Assembly: GCA_963082875.1 (NCBI GenBank)
Contig: OY720103.1
Span: 10,478,001-10,542,000, forward strand
Length of the DNA stretch: 64,000 nt
Source: Corella eumyota
Lineage: Eukaryota; Chordata; Ascidiacea; Phlebobranchia; Corellidae
Reading direction: 5' to 3'
A model generated the notes under the pieces. That model was given only the letters and a program-made list of their open reading frames with translations. It searched no databases and was not told where the DNA came from. The position numbers and the translations under genes were made by a program. Shown one piece after another: positions 45,298-62,732 of this stretch (its first letter is position 1; the number at the start of each line of letters is the position of its first letter).

Positions 45298-46754
45298 TTA
45301 AAATTGAGGAGGTGGCGCATAATCAAACAAGTCGTAATCATTTTTATAATAATGATATAACTGATTTACTAAATGTGGCTTAACTTTAGAATAATATTCC
45401 ATATTCAATGAACTATACTTTTTATCACTTTTGTTGTTTTTTACTACGACTACTTCGTTCCCTTTTGGGTATTTAATATGTTTTGGTGCGTTTATGAACT
45501 GTAATAGAACGTCTGATTCCTTTTCGACCGTCTCAATTTTAAGTAGAAAGTCGTAGTCAATATTGCAAGGGTAGCATAGATTGCATTGGGGTTCCCAATG
45601 TCGTGGCTCGGAGTAATGTGTTGGTACTTCCAAGTAGTCAGGGTCGACCAAATATTTAACGTATTCTTCAAATGTCGGCACGTCAGTTGTTTTAGTACCC
45701 TCCTCAACGTTTTTGCCAGTCGAGTTTCTGTACCGCGTTACAATTCTTTTCGCCAGTGCTTTAAAAACTGACGTTGCTTGACCTTTATGGGGCAGAAACT
45801 TGTCTTTATAAGCCGATAAAGACCGTGAAAATGGTTCTCGGACGACCATGTATTTAGTATAGGAACTTAAGACTCGTTCTCTTTCTGCTTTGTTGAGATA
45901 GGAAAGTAGTAGAAGCGGTTTTTCGTGTATGTTCTTAACGTCTACTGTAGTATTGTCGTGTTCTAACCAAGCGAATATCTTTAACCAGTTGCTAGTACCG
46001 ACTTTGGGCAGCTGACAATACAGTAATTTGTATTTATGTGAAACATAGATCCAAGGCCATTCCGTATTTCTAAAATCAAGAAGTAACAAATTGTGCCATT
46101 TTCTTTTAGATTTGTTACAATAGACACGTCTATAAATACTTTAAATTATTAGTTGTTATAATTTAAAAGCAAAATTACATATATAACTTACTTTAAGCCT
46201 TTAAAGTTAAGGGGTTCGCTATTTTTGCCCGAATCTAAGCACGTTTGTTTCATGTTTTTAGCTCTTTCTCTTAAAACATTTAGCAATTCAGGCTGTTCAA
46301 CTAGTAGTTCGTTTGTATTTCGAAGCTGAGTTGTTGTTGTTATGCTTCGAATGTTGTTCGATTTAACCAAAAATTCCTAAAAATTTGTCAGTTAAAGCAA
46401 TAATCATACAATATGATTAAAGTGTTTATCAGTTTAATTTTTAAAACAGTAAGCTTATCACAATTATGAAATAGATACTTAAATACTAATACTGTATTTA
46501 CATAGTAACTATTTGACAAAATTACACAAGCATTTAGTATTTCAAATTTTATAATTTTCTTAACACTTTTTTCAAATTTTCAAATTTATAATTTTCTTAA
46601 CACTTTTTCAAATTACTATAATACTTTACTGTAAAGTTAAAGTAAAGTAATAACCCACCTTGTAATTTAATTTAAATGTGACAAAGCATATAAAAAACAA
46701 GTTAACGAACAAGACACTGCATAGCATAAAACTTCTTAACCGTATCCGAACCAT
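45298..46754 (-). CDS. Golgi carbohydrate sulfotransferase (HNK1ST / CHST8-14 family)
   Basis: Three exons: 46754-46659, 46376-46192, 46129-45298; 370 residues, the usual family size. A type II membrane anchor (FMLCSVLFVNLFFICFVTF) follows a short basic cytosolic tail MVRIRLR. The lumenal domain shows the 5'-phosphosulfate-binding loop CQLPKVGTSNWLKIF and the 3'-phosphate-binding motif VVREPFSRSLSAYKDKF, both characteristic of PAPS-dependent transfer to glycan chains (chondroitin, dermatan, HNK-1 or GalNAc-4). The C-terminus ends DYDLFDYAPPPQF. The acceptor sugar cannot be told from sequence alone. Divergent from SSR1. AATAAA overlaps its stop codon. Confidence 0.9.
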
Positions 46755-48136
46755 TTTGCCTTCACTATTAAAACACCCCGCTTACATAGTTTTTAGTATA
46801 GCCACCTATAAAATAACAATAAAGTTCCTTTAATGTTTACTAAGCAAACAAAATACTTTAAGTGATCTCAGTACAACTTTTATTTACTTGAATGAAAATG
46901 TTGGCTTAAGCGACTTTTTCTTTTTTGTATTATGTCCTCAAAAAAATTAAATCTAAAAAAGTTAGAACCGACTCACTAAATTTTTACGCTAGATTTTGTA
47001 CTAACTGGGTCTTGTTACTAAATATAGTTTAACTAAAGCTTACTTAATAGCCCTAACATTAAAGTTAATTTAATACGGAAATAATGTACTTTTTTATTGG
47101 ACTATGATCAACTAAAATTTATCCGAAATAGCTGAAAAAAATTGCACTTGTAAATCTGGCTGTTATATTTTTACCTTTAGTTTGTATTAGTTATCTATTT
47201 TATATTTTTATACCACTTAGCACATTTAATATTTTAAATGCTTTTAAATAAATACCAACATTCTTAATTATACAGATTATATGACGTCATATTTTAATTC
47301 CGAACACACTTGTTTTTCTAATAAATTCTTAGATGTGATTTTATATTGTTAAAATTTCTTCAGCTACTTAAGATTATTTCTGCCCCTAGTCTTACATTTC
47401 ATAACCACGTCACCTTTTTAATAACTCGCAATCTGAGTTAATTATTAGCGATAACTATAACATTAAACGATTAAGCAGGGGAGTTCTTTGGATATATGTA
47501 CGTTAAATGTTTTTAAACACATCAAGTTAAAAATTTAAAGTTTTATTATATATTATTGTTTAGAATATTTTTGTATTTAAGTATTTTAAAATACATTATT
47601 TTATACAGTTTTAAGAATATATTTTAATGTTTTTTTGTAACTTTTGGTTATTTAATCTCGCGCGCCAAATGTGGCCACACTTCACCTACGTGTAAATCGT
47701 TGATGACGTCAATTTTGTCATGGTCTAGTGACGCTTCCACGCACCGGCTTTCGTTTACGATTTTGACGTTTTCGATGAAAAAAAGTTTCAGGGGGATCGT
47801 ATTTATTTGTTACTACATGTTTGCGAGCTGTATACAGTTAATTGTAAGTGCCTAAGGTATTAAGCAGTTAGCGTAACGGTTTGCTTGTCAGATATTTATT
47901 TAATTTAGTAAAAAAATTGCAAAAAACGACAAAATTTAATTTTTTTCACTTGACAGTCAATTTTTTATTTTTTTGTAAATTTTTTCCTTTGACTGTTTAA
48001 ACTATCTAAATATAAAAAAAATAATTAACAAATTTAAATTTTAATTATTTTACCTGATTTAATTAGTTTTTTATTTTATATTTTTAGGAAATATTTTTAT
48101 AAAGTTCGTTTTAGTTAATATAAATTTCTATCAAAT
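46755..48136. other. Divergent intergenic region between the sulfotransferase and SSR1
   Basis: AT-rich, SINE-free. A GC-richer block at 47655-47780 looks like the SSR1 promoter side. Confidence 0.5.
47655..47780 (+). promoter_or_regulatory. Candidate SSR1 promoter block
   Basis: GC-richer than its flanks, with CGCGCG, CACCTACGTGT and a TGACGTCA palindrome at 47704-47711. CRE/UPR-type ACGT motifs would suit a translocon gene, but no factor binding is shown. Confidence 0.35.
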
Positions 48137-50827
48137 ATGTTTAAATTATTGCCAAATCTTACTTTACTTTTTCTATTTGCTTTAACCACTGCACCATTCA
48201 TTCAAAAAGGTAATTATTAATATTTTTGAAACTAATTTGTCTAAATGTGTTCCGCAATTTTATTTTTTTATTAAGAATTTACAAAATAGTATACTGTCAG
48301 CTTGATGTTGTGGTTGGAACACCTGGCTTCAACACATGGGGTCCTGGTTTCGATCCCCACTGCTCTGATGTAGCACCCTTAAAAAAGGCCCTGAAAACCG
48401 TATAAAGTCCTGCAAACCAAAAAAAGAATCAGCAGTTTAATTATTGGACCATTATAATTAATACTGTCCCAAACTGCCAGTCAACGTAAGACTGGGTCAG
48501 GGTAACAGAGGTTACTCTTACGTTAAGGTCGTAAGTCGGCCTTCGAGGATAAATAAATACTAAAATAAATATTAACTCATTTTTTTATTTTTAGTTTATG
48601 CCGAGGAAGATGTTGTTGAAGATGAGGAGGAAGGAGAGGTAGAAGAAGAAGATGATGATGAAGGAGTCGTTGAGGAAGAAGGAGAAGAGGAAGATAATGC
48701 TCCGGCAGCGGTAAGTTAGTCAAACTTCATCAAAAAAAATTATATATATAATAAAAATTAAAAAAAATTTTTTTGGAGGACTCTTTTTATCTTATTTGAT
48801 ATTTCAGGGAGAAGAGGAAGATGAAGTGGAAGTCATCACAGCTCATAGAGAAGCAGACACCAACATTTTGTTTCATACTGGCCCAGAACGTGAGTTTAAT
48901 CTAATTTTTTCTGGGTTTCTCAAAAAAATCTTTATGGTATGTGGATTAGGATCACTACATGTGGTTCTGGGTTTGATTTCCATTGCTTTAGGATTGCAAC
49001 ATGTGGTCCTAATTTTGATACCCACTGTTTTTAGAGTGTCTATGCTTAAGGAAACCCCCTTGAATTTTGTTTTATATAAAAGTAAATCTTTTTTTTAATC
49101 AATAATTTGTACATTTTAGCTGTTCTAATTGCCGGAAAAAAATCCAACGCTTTTATTCACTTTGCCAATACTGGATCAAATAACTTTATTATCACATCCA
49201 TTGATGCTTCATTCAGATATCCACAAGACTTTTCTTATGTTATTCAAAATGTAAGTGTTAAAAATTACGTAATATTGTCACAACTTTCAACAAATATTTG
49301 TTAACGCACCACAAATGGCAGTTTTTTTGTTTTTTTTCTTATAAAAATTTTAACATTTTTTTTTAGTTTACGGTGATTGCTCCGAATAAGATGATCGATG
49401 CTGGCAAGGAGGGATCATTCAACTACATCTTTACTCCAGGAGAGTTGGCAGGAGGAAGATCTTTTGGTCTTATCGTCAACGTAAACTACAAAGATGCTGT
49501 AAGTTTTTTCGAATAGACCTATCTTGTATTTTTGAGTTGAAGACGGTTGGGGTAAAAGAAAGTTAATTAGAAATATCATTGTTGGTAAAATGGCATTTTC
49601 GGACTTACAGTTTTAGAGAAATTTTCATTCAACAATATAGGTATTAGTATATGTCTGTCTAGTATACATATATATACTTCACCTTATAAATTTACAAATT
49701 TGTGTTGTAGGAGGATAATGTTTACAGAGATGCAGTTTATAACCAAACTATTCAAGTTATTGAAAATGAAGAAGGAGTAGATGCTGAAACGTAAGTAATC
49801 AATGTATAAATTTATCTTTGATGTGGTAAAGTAGACTTTACGGCCTACTCGGAAAGTAACATCAGTTTCCCCGACCCAGTCTTAAGATGACTTTGGGTAG
49901 TTTGGGATATTATAAATATTAGTTGCCGATAATTAAGCTGCTAATTAAGTGCCGGCTTAGCAGGAGTTCATTCCGTTTATAGCGCCTTACTTAAGGGTGC
50001 TACAGCATGAAAGCAATGTATATTGAACACAGGACCTTATGTTATAAAGCCAAGTGTTCTGACCACTACACCACACTGCTAGTAAATATTATTAAGCTGC
50101 TAATTGGTTTTTCGGTCTTACAAAATAAAACACTGTTAGCATTAGACCAAAAATGACATTTAAAAAGTTGGAGACATAGGACCTTATGTGTAGACGTCTA
50201 AAGACTATCGAACTTAGTGACAATGTCATCTTATTAATTAAAACAATTTTATTTTTTGTTAGATTCTTCATGACTGTGATGTTATGTGCTGTCGGAGCCC
50301 TCATCGTGCTTGGTTTGTATCACACCTTTGGATCAAAGAGGAAGGGAGGCAAGAAGAGGACGACTGTCTCAACCTCCGCCCCCAATTCTCCAGTTGAAAT
50401 GGGAACCACAAACGGCCCCGTTGACTATCAGTGGATACCTGAAGAGACTCTCAAAGCTATGAGTAAGTTTAATATTTTTAACACACTGCCAAGTTGGTTT
50501 AGGTATTTAAATGACAACCCCAAGCTGTGGGTTTGATTCCCACTGCTTCCACGTGTTTTCAGTTTTTTATGCCCAATTTAAAGATATAAAAAAGTATTGA
50601 AAGTGACTACCTGAAGCAGTGGGTTTAATCCCCACTGCTTCCACGCTATTTTAGTTTTTTTTTTGGCCAATTTTAAAGACTGTAAGAACTTTACTAAATA
50701 TTTACAAAATTTTGTATGTTTAGTTTTTAAAAAATCTTTTTTTTGAACATAATTTTTAGAAAACAGCCCCTCACCACGCCGTTCCCCACGGAAACGGGTC
50801 ACCAGGAAATCTGCTGAGTCAGAATAA
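48137..50827 (+). CDS. SSR1: Translocon-associated protein subunit alpha (SSR1 / TRAP-alpha)
   Basis: Eight exons: 48137-48209, 48595-48710, 48808-48889, 49120-49250, 49367-49498, 49711-49790, 50263-50462, 50760-50827; 293 residues. Signal peptide (MFKLLPNLTLLFLFALTTAP), a long acidic lumenal stretch (EEDVVEDEEEGEVEEEDDDE), the conserved beta-sandwich (FANTGSNNFIITSIDASFRY, then FNYIFTPGELAGGRSFGLIV), a membrane span (MTVMLCAVGALIVLGLYHTF, about 205-227) and a basic cytosolic tail with YQWIPEETLKAM and SPRRSPRKRVTRK. It is part of the ER TRAP complex beside Sec61, helping insertion of secretory proteins. The acidic part should bind calcium. All hallmark parts of the family are present. Confidence 0.95.
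48295..48562 (+). mobile_element. tRNA-derived SINE
   Basis: Sense copy in intron 1 of SSR1. Confidence 0.78.
48950..49035 (+). mobile_element. Repeated SINE head fragments
   Basis: Two partial heads in a row (CACTACATGTGGTTCTGGGT then GCAACATGTGGTCCTAATTT), no body, in intron 3 of SSR1. Confidence 0.55.
49270..49330 (+). repeat. Second dispersed repeat, copy 2
   Basis: AACTTTCAACAAATATTTG then GCACCACAAATGGCAGTTTT, in intron 4 of SSR1. Confidence 0.65.
49808..50083 (-). mobile_element. tRNA-derived SINE
   Basis: Full antisense copy in intron 6 of SSR1. Confidence 0.8.
50510..50660 (+). mobile_element. Two SINE head fragments
   Basis: GGGTTTGATTCCCACTGCTT near 50529 and GGGTTTAATCCCCACTGCTT near 50621, about 92 bases apart with similar flanks (TTCCACG...TTTTAGTTTTT). 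This looks like a local duplication in intron 7 of SSR1. Confidence 0.6.
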
Positions 50828-51389
50828 TATCGCTTCGTTTAAAAATTTGGTTGAATTTTGTAGAAATCACTTTTGGTACGCCAGTACCAATATTCCCTAT
50901 TATTACGAGCAAATAGTTTCATAATTCTATAATTCTCCCTTAATCTAAAACAATTGTGAAGCTTTAAAAACTGATTACAAAATGAAGCAGCCCGTTTTAT
51001 GCCTAAAATACGAATTTTGTACTTAAAAATATTAAAATTATGAAGCTTTTTTTACTATATTTGAAGCTTTCTTTTACTGTTTTTTTTTTATTGGAAATTA
51101 TGAAGCCTCGGTGTAATAATGATTTGGTGATTGGTACAAATATGGTGTTTAACTTTTTTAATTCTTTACTAACAAATCAAAAGTCCGGAAAAAATTGTGC
51201 AATTTATCGTTTTTCTATTCTCAAGACTGAAAAAATCTGCCATTTTTAAAGGCCGGTAACTACTTAAAACTATATCAACTGTATTACGTTTTCAACCTAA
51301 ATGACCAAGGTTTTGCAAACTTCCATTTTTTATTAATTTGTACAACATGAGAAACAGTTTAACTTAAAATTGTGGGGAATAAAGTGAAT
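50828..51389. other. Intergenic region between convergent SSR1 and CCDC113
   Basis: Shared 3' UTR zone. The plus-strand frame at 51040-51249 has no family features and biased composition; not called. No SINE. Confidence 0.5.
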
Positions 51390-54300
51390 TTATGATACAA
51401 TATCAGACATCCAGGTACTTGTTTGCTGATTCTGGGCCCATAGTTGATGCCAGGACTTTCTGTGTGTCTTTAGAGCCATCTGAAAGGGTAAAAATCATGT
51501 TAAAACTAGTTTTTAGCTATGAAAAAGTCCACAATATAGTAAAGAAATCCAGAAAAATTGGTGTTAAAAACAGTTTTTTAAATGAATTTTACCTGTGCAA
51601 TTTCCACTTTTCGTTCCCAGCTTTTGACAGTTTTCTGTAGGTCTCTTAAGTCGGCTTTCTTTACCACATACTCCTGCACATCAGGTACTTTGAAATCTGT
51701 CAATCTTTTTCTTAATTTGAAGTTTTTCTTTTCGGCAATAATCCGTTCCTGAAAAAAAAAAATTAATCCTTGATGTTAAAAAGTTATTTTAATAGCCTAT
51801 ACATAGAGTAACATTTGTTACCTAAACCCAGTATCAAGTTGACTTAGGCAGTTCGGGATAAAGAAAATTATAATTTGTAACCTAATTAGAAAAGTATAAC
51901 CTAATAATTAAGCTGTTAATTAGGCATTAGTTCAGCAGGAGTTCATTTCGTTTATAGTACCTTACTCGAGCACACTGTACCAGATCGAACCAAGAATTTC
52001 TTGTAGTAAAGCTGGGGATCGAACCAAGAACTTCTTGTAAAACTAAGTTTTCGAATCATCACACTACTATGCTTGTCTGGTTAAAATTTGGAACTTAAAT
52101 GTAATTCAAATTTAAAATTGGTTTGTTACCTTTTCAACAGTAATTGTCTCAGCTTCGTTGTTAGCAAGTTTTTCATTTTTCGAAGTAATATCTTTGTGAA
52201 GTTCGTCAGCTTCTGCTGTCAACTGGTGCAGATTTTTCTATGAATTTATAACAAAACATTATGCATCTTCATAGCCTAAGTTAAACCCAAATACAATATG
52301 AAAAAAAATTAAACAAAATAACCTTCTTTTTGTTGAGTATTTGCAGGGTATCCCCTGCCATTAACTTGAGTCTTAATAACTCTTGATTTTTTTCCTCGAT
52401 TTTTTCGATATATTGTTGGTTCTCGATCTTGAGTTGATTAAAGTCAACTTCATGAAGGACTTCTCCCATTTCTTCTTTCTATTTGTTATAAAGAGATTAT
52501 AATTTGATATTGATTAGTAGATAGGTTGACTTCACAGTTTAAGCATGAAGTAAGATAAGTTACCCCTTAAATTTTGTTTTGTATATATCTTTATCCTCGA
52601 TGTGAGAAGGTCGAATGCACGACCTAAACATAGAGTAACATCAGTTACTCAGACCCAGTTTCGAGTTGCCTGTGGCAGTTTGGGGTATTATAGATTATAA
52701 TTGCCCAATAATTATGCTGCTGATTAAGTGCTGGCTCAGCAGGAGTTTTTACAGTTTATAGAGCACGAGAGCAGTGGGAATTGAACACACGACATCATAG
52801 GGGTGTAGCAAATGTTCTTACCACTACACCACGCTGTTGATTAAAGACAGGACCTTATGTAATTATACCTGTGATTTAATTATTGCATAACATAGTTTTT
52901 TTAAAACACATATTGGGAAGTTTTTTAAAACCTGTTTTAACTGTAACTGTAGTTTTTTCTTCTGAACTTTAAGAGTTGAATTCTTCAACCTTAGTTTCTC
53001 AATTAAGGTATCCTAAAAAACAAAAATTAAAAATAAATATTTTAAATTGCTTAAATTATTGATAAAAAATCTTTTCACATTTTCTTACCCTCCATCTTAG
53101 CTTATCCTCAAAATATCGGACCACTTTTTCGGCCACAACTTTTTCTGTCCTTGGGTTAACAGAACCTTTACAAATATCGCGATCAAACTCATACATTGCT
53201 TTCTTAATTTCCGTGATTCGTAATTCTGCTTCTTCTAGACCGGCCTTGGAATAAAAAAAAAAGATTTCAAATTAAAAATGTTTAGTAACTTTACATTAAC
53301 ATTTTTTATAGGCTATTTAATTTTCCAGATATGGAAAGGTCAACTTTACGGCCTAAACATAAATAAAAATTTGCTACCCTAACCCAGTCCCGAGTACAGA
53401 AAGTTGCTAGCTCAGCAGAAGTTCATACCGTTTATAGCATCCTACTCAAGGGCACTATAGCATGAGAGCAGTGGGGATTGAACCCAGGACCTTATGTAGT
53501 AAAGCCAATATGTCTGTAAAACCCACCCTGTAATTGTCTAGTATTCTCTCAGATTCATCTTTAAACTTGTCAATATCATCTCTTAGTTCCTCTAACTCAC
53601 GTTGAGCAATATCACATTTCTGTTCTGCAGTCAACTTCAGTAGTTTATCAATTGCACTGCTGCGAGATTTCGATCTTTTTCGATTTCGACCATGAGACTA
53701 AAATACATAAAAGTTAAGCTTTAGGGAAAAAACTACTTGATTATTAATTTTTTTGATTCAATGAATTACAGAAGATAACTGAGAACCATAAAGTACAAGA
53801 AACTGGCAGCGTGGTGTAGTGGTAAGAACACTTGCTAAACCACACATGAGGTCGTGGATTCAATTCCCACTGACCTCATGCTGTAGCGCCCTTGAGTAAG
53901 GCGCTATAAAAGGTATGAACTCCTGCTGAGCCAACCTTTAATTAGCAGTATAACTATTGGGCAATTATAATCTATAATATCCCAAACTGCCACAGGCAAC
54001 TCGAGACTGGGTCAAAGTAACTGATGTTCATCTATGTTTAAGTCGCGCATTCGACTTTTACACATTAAGGATAAAGATATATACAAAAAATAAAAAGAGA
54101 GATCTGCAAGGACTGTTAAGTACAAAATCAAATACCTCCTGGACTTGAGAAACTGGGGTAAAGTAATTTGCTGGTTGAAAATTATTCGTTTCTTTTGGTT
54201 CAACCCTTCGATAAAATGTCTCTAACATGTCAAGTTCATTCCGCAAAATATCATTTCCACCTCTATAACAAATAAATTATTTTTATTATATTAAAACAGT

Positions 54301-54521
54301 AGCTTGGTGTAGTGGTTAGAACACTTGTCTTTAGTACATGATGTTTTGGGTTAGTTCCCAACTGCTTCCATGTTGCGGCACCTTTTTAGAAGTGTTAAAA
54401 ATTATATTTACATTAAATCTTGTACTTCTTTGAAGAGTTGTTCATCTGATAATTCAGAGAGGGGGTCATCTTGTTGTTCGGTTCCTGTGGTCGCTGATAA
54501 AGTGCTTTCCGTGTCGGCCAT
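51390..54521 (-). CDS. CCDC113: CCDC113 / CFAP263, ciliary coiled-coil protein
   Basis: Nine exons: 54521-54412, 54262-54136, 53697-53527, 53244-53089, 53012-52932, 52478-52323, 52237-52130, 51748-51593, 51479-51390; 384 residues, against about 377 in mammals. Mostly coiled coil. Family landmarks in order: DMLETFYRRVEP, a basic RKRSKSRSS, LTAEQKCDIAQRELEELRDD, KLRLKNSTLKVQKKKLQLQL, EVLHEVDFNQLKIENQQYIE, ELLRLKLMAGDTLQILNKKK, WERKVEIAQMALKTHRKSWH. It works at centriolar satellites and in motile cilia axonemes. Start chosen at the only ATG before the acidic N-terminus. Frame closes with GT-AG introns. Confidence 0.93.
51770..52075 (-). mobile_element. tRNA-derived SINE with internal duplications
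   Basis: Antisense copy in intron 7 of CCDC113. ATCGAACCAAGAATTTCTTG recurs as ATCGAACCAAGAACTTCTTG about 50 bases on, so the head is partly duplicated. Confidence 0.7.
52590..52845 (-). mobile_element. tRNA-derived SINE
   Basis: Antisense copy in intron 5 of CCDC113, with a small deletion of the GCGCCTTACTCAAGGGCGC part. Confidence 0.78.
53320..53520 (-). mobile_element. tRNA-derived SINE with internal deletion
   Basis: Antisense copy in intron 3 of CCDC113. Confidence 0.76.
53802..54083 (+). mobile_element. tRNA-derived SINE, complete
   Basis: One of the best-preserved copies: GGCAGCGTGGTGTAGTGGTA head to AAGGATAAAGATATATAC end, in intron 2 of CCDC113, opposite to the gene. Confidence 0.85.
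54297..54392 (+). mobile_element. SINE head fragment
   Basis: AGTAGCTTGGTGTAGTGGTT head and box-B region only, in intron 1 of CCDC113. Confidence 0.65.
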
Positions 54522-55866
54522 TTTGTTGGTTTTTTAAAATTCCCAAAACTTGGTATTTTTTAAGTTATAACATTTAGAAATTGTAAATCTTTTTAAATTT
54601 TAAATGCATTATATTTTAAATGTAAATTAGTTGGATTCATTAATTTTATAGAATATAAATTGTTAATTTATTTAATTCTTTGACAATATCTTTAACGTTG
54701 GAATTTAAAAAATTGACAGCTGGGATTTGTTAATTTAAGTATTATGAATAATTAAATTGTTGATTTTAAACAACAAAATATATGTTTCTTTTATTTAAAA
54801 ACAATTTTGTAAAAGTTTTAGCCTTAATAATTTTTTTTTGTTTTTAGTTTTGTTAGTTCACCTGGAAACCAGTGTTGTCAAACAAAAAATATATTTTAGT
54901 CTCTGGTAAATTTTTACTACCTTATAAAAAGTTGTTTTTATTTTTTTGGTATCTAAAAACTATTGTAAAGTTAATTATTAGAATTTATTTAAGGCCTTTA
55001 AAGTGTTTTTGTTGAATTTATTAATCTCAAATTTACTTTTACAGAAAGCTAACCAAAACTATTATGTCTAATTTTATTTATTAATTATATTAATATTTGT
55101 GCTTTTTATACTAAAAAGGCACATAATATTGTAATTAATTTTTTATAATTTAAATTAAAACCGAAATTTAAAAATTATTCTTTGTTTTTTGGAAAATTAC
55201 TGCTCCGCCTGCCATTTTATGTCAAAATCTTCATTTTTCGTAGGCGAGGTAATTTTTCGAGGTGACTCAACTTTTATTAATTTAATTTGATTCATTTTGG
55301 CTGTGACGTAAACCTAAAAAAAGTTGCCACATGGAATTTCTTAGACAGGGAAGATTATATTTTTAGATATTTTAAAAATCAAGTTGATAAGTTAGGTTGA
55401 ATTATATATAGCATATCGAAATATATTTTAATAAAACTATTTGAAATGTTCGTTTTTTAATTTATGTTTTGGGAATTTTAGGTTAATTGTAATCAAAAGT
55501 TGATATTAAATGTCTATTTTAAAAATGGTCATAAGGTATAATTTAAAAGCCTCCAGTGAAAAATTATGGTTTTAAAAGCGCAGCTAATATTTGAAGTGTT
55601 TTGGTTAAGATATAAACCCCAGCCTTAACTATTTTATTAGAAAATTAGAACACATTTTAATTAACAAAATTTCGCATAAGTTACCATTTTACAAACTTGT
55701 CTTATTAAGTTACAACTCTTATTTTTGTGCCTAATGTTTCTACTACAAAATATAATGTCATTAACTTTACTTTATATATTTTACGAATCACTAGGTCTTA
55801 GGTTTTAATCGTGGTCGTAAGTTATTTCTCGTAATTGTTGTTGTATTATGATCTGCTGACCACGCG
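54522..55866. other. Divergent intergenic region between CCDC113 and casein kinase II alpha
   Basis: AT-rich and SINE-free. Both promoters must lie here. No motif stands out. Confidence 0.45.
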
Positions 55867-61170
<5,304 letters not shown>

Positions 61171-62732
61171 GTTAGTTGGATTTTTAATTTTTTTTACTAA
61201 TTTTTTTTTAAATGGCCATTGTCGGAGTATAGTGGTAAGAATACTTTTTTTCAAGTTCTTTAATAAACCAGCGGCATGGTGTAGTGGTTAGAACACTTGG
61301 CTTTACTTCATAAGGCATTGGGTTCAATTCCCATTGTTTCCATGCTGTAAGGCTCTTTATAAACCATTTGTATTAACATCTACTGTGCCAAAAACCAATC
61401 AGCAGTTTAATTTTTGGGTGATTATAATCAATACTATCCTAAACTGACAAAGACAACTTGAGACTGGGTCGGGGTAACAAATGTTATCCTATGTTTAGGC
61501 CGTGAAGTTAGCCTTTCCACATCGAGGATAGATTAAAACAAAAGTTTTTGTTTACGCGCAGTTATTTAAAATACCCGAAAATCAATGAAAAAATATTTTA
61601 CTTATTTAGGAAAGTGATTTCACCTTGAAAACTTAAAAAATGAACAAGTTAAAAGTTACAACCTTTACTCATATTTGTTTTTTCTGCTATTCGCATATTC
61701 TTCGTATCGGCAAATTCTCCCTTTTTCGTTTTTTTTGTATTTTTGTTCATTTTTACTTTAGAGAATTGTGTGAAAATATTGTATAAAAATCAAGGCCTCC
61801 ACTTTCTAAAAACACCCCCAAAAATACCCCTTTATAATAATACATTTAGCTAAAAAGGTAGACATTTTTCAAAATGTCCAAGTTAGACCAAAAAAAAAAT
61901 GTTGTGATTTTTTTTTCGTTTTACCGCTCTGGCAAACACTTCGACACTTTTGCAAAAGCAGCATTTTTTTTAAATAGCAACAACCGCTAACACAGTAAAA
62001 AAAGACCTACCTAAATCCTTACACCCAACAATACAGAAGCTTAGATATTATTGTGTATAGTCCTCGGCCCTTATTACCTAGCTTGCTTTGAAGTATTGTT
62101 GTACAATGTTTATTACTTTGCCAGAACTGCTGAATTTTTGGCTGAATTGTTTAACTTAGTAGCTAAACGTTGTGATATTTTCGTGGTGTGTTCGTTTAAT
62201 TGTGTTTTCTATAGTGGCCACTTCACAGCGAGGATAAACTTATAGTCTTAAGCTCAATTGCCCCCTCTAGTAGCGTGCATGTATTTCGTTCCAGTCTTTC
62301 ATTTTTTAAGTTAAATGCACTACTCTACTTTCACGTAGATGACGTACCCCATATAGGTCACGTGACTGTCTCTTTTTTTCTCTAAATATTTTTTGGGAAC
62401 GTAAGAGGCGACAAATTAAAATGGTGGACAATAAATTGGTAGTGATCATTTATTTGAGGAAATAATTTAGTTTTTAAAAATATTACTTTAGGTATAAGAT
62501 TTTTAACGAATAATGAAATTATTCACAGCAAAATTTCAACTTGAAAGATTACTTAAATAAGATAAAAAAATTTTAAAACTTAAAATAAAAAATTCGGGAC
62601 AACTAATGTGTATAAATCTATGTAAAGAAGTTAACAGTGTTGCGTTGGCGAGATTTAAACTTAAGACCTTGCGGATAGTAACACAAAAAGCTATTTAAAG
62701 CTTTAGAAAATGCCGTTTAAAAAGTTTATATC
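61171..62732. other. Intergenic region between convergent casein kinase II alpha and the FUT8-like gene
   Basis: Contains AATAAA at about 61262 for the kinase gene and a full sense SINE (61267-61540). The rest was read on the minus strand for an SH3-coding exon of the FUT8-like gene; none was seen. Confidence 0.5.
61267..61540 (+). mobile_element. tRNA-derived SINE
   Basis: Complete sense copy (AACCAGCGGCATGGTGTAG to GAGGATAGATTAAAAC), downstream of casein kinase II alpha. Confidence 0.8.

Noticed and set aside
51040-51640. Plus-strand frames between SSR1 and CCDC113
   Set aside because: They overlap the confirmed CCDC113 last exons on the other strand or are AT-driven; no family features.
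62051-62245. Hydrophobic frame of 64 codons downstream of casein kinase II alpha
   Set aside because: No promoter, homology or splice support; on the wrong strand to be an SH3 exon of the FUT8-like gene.
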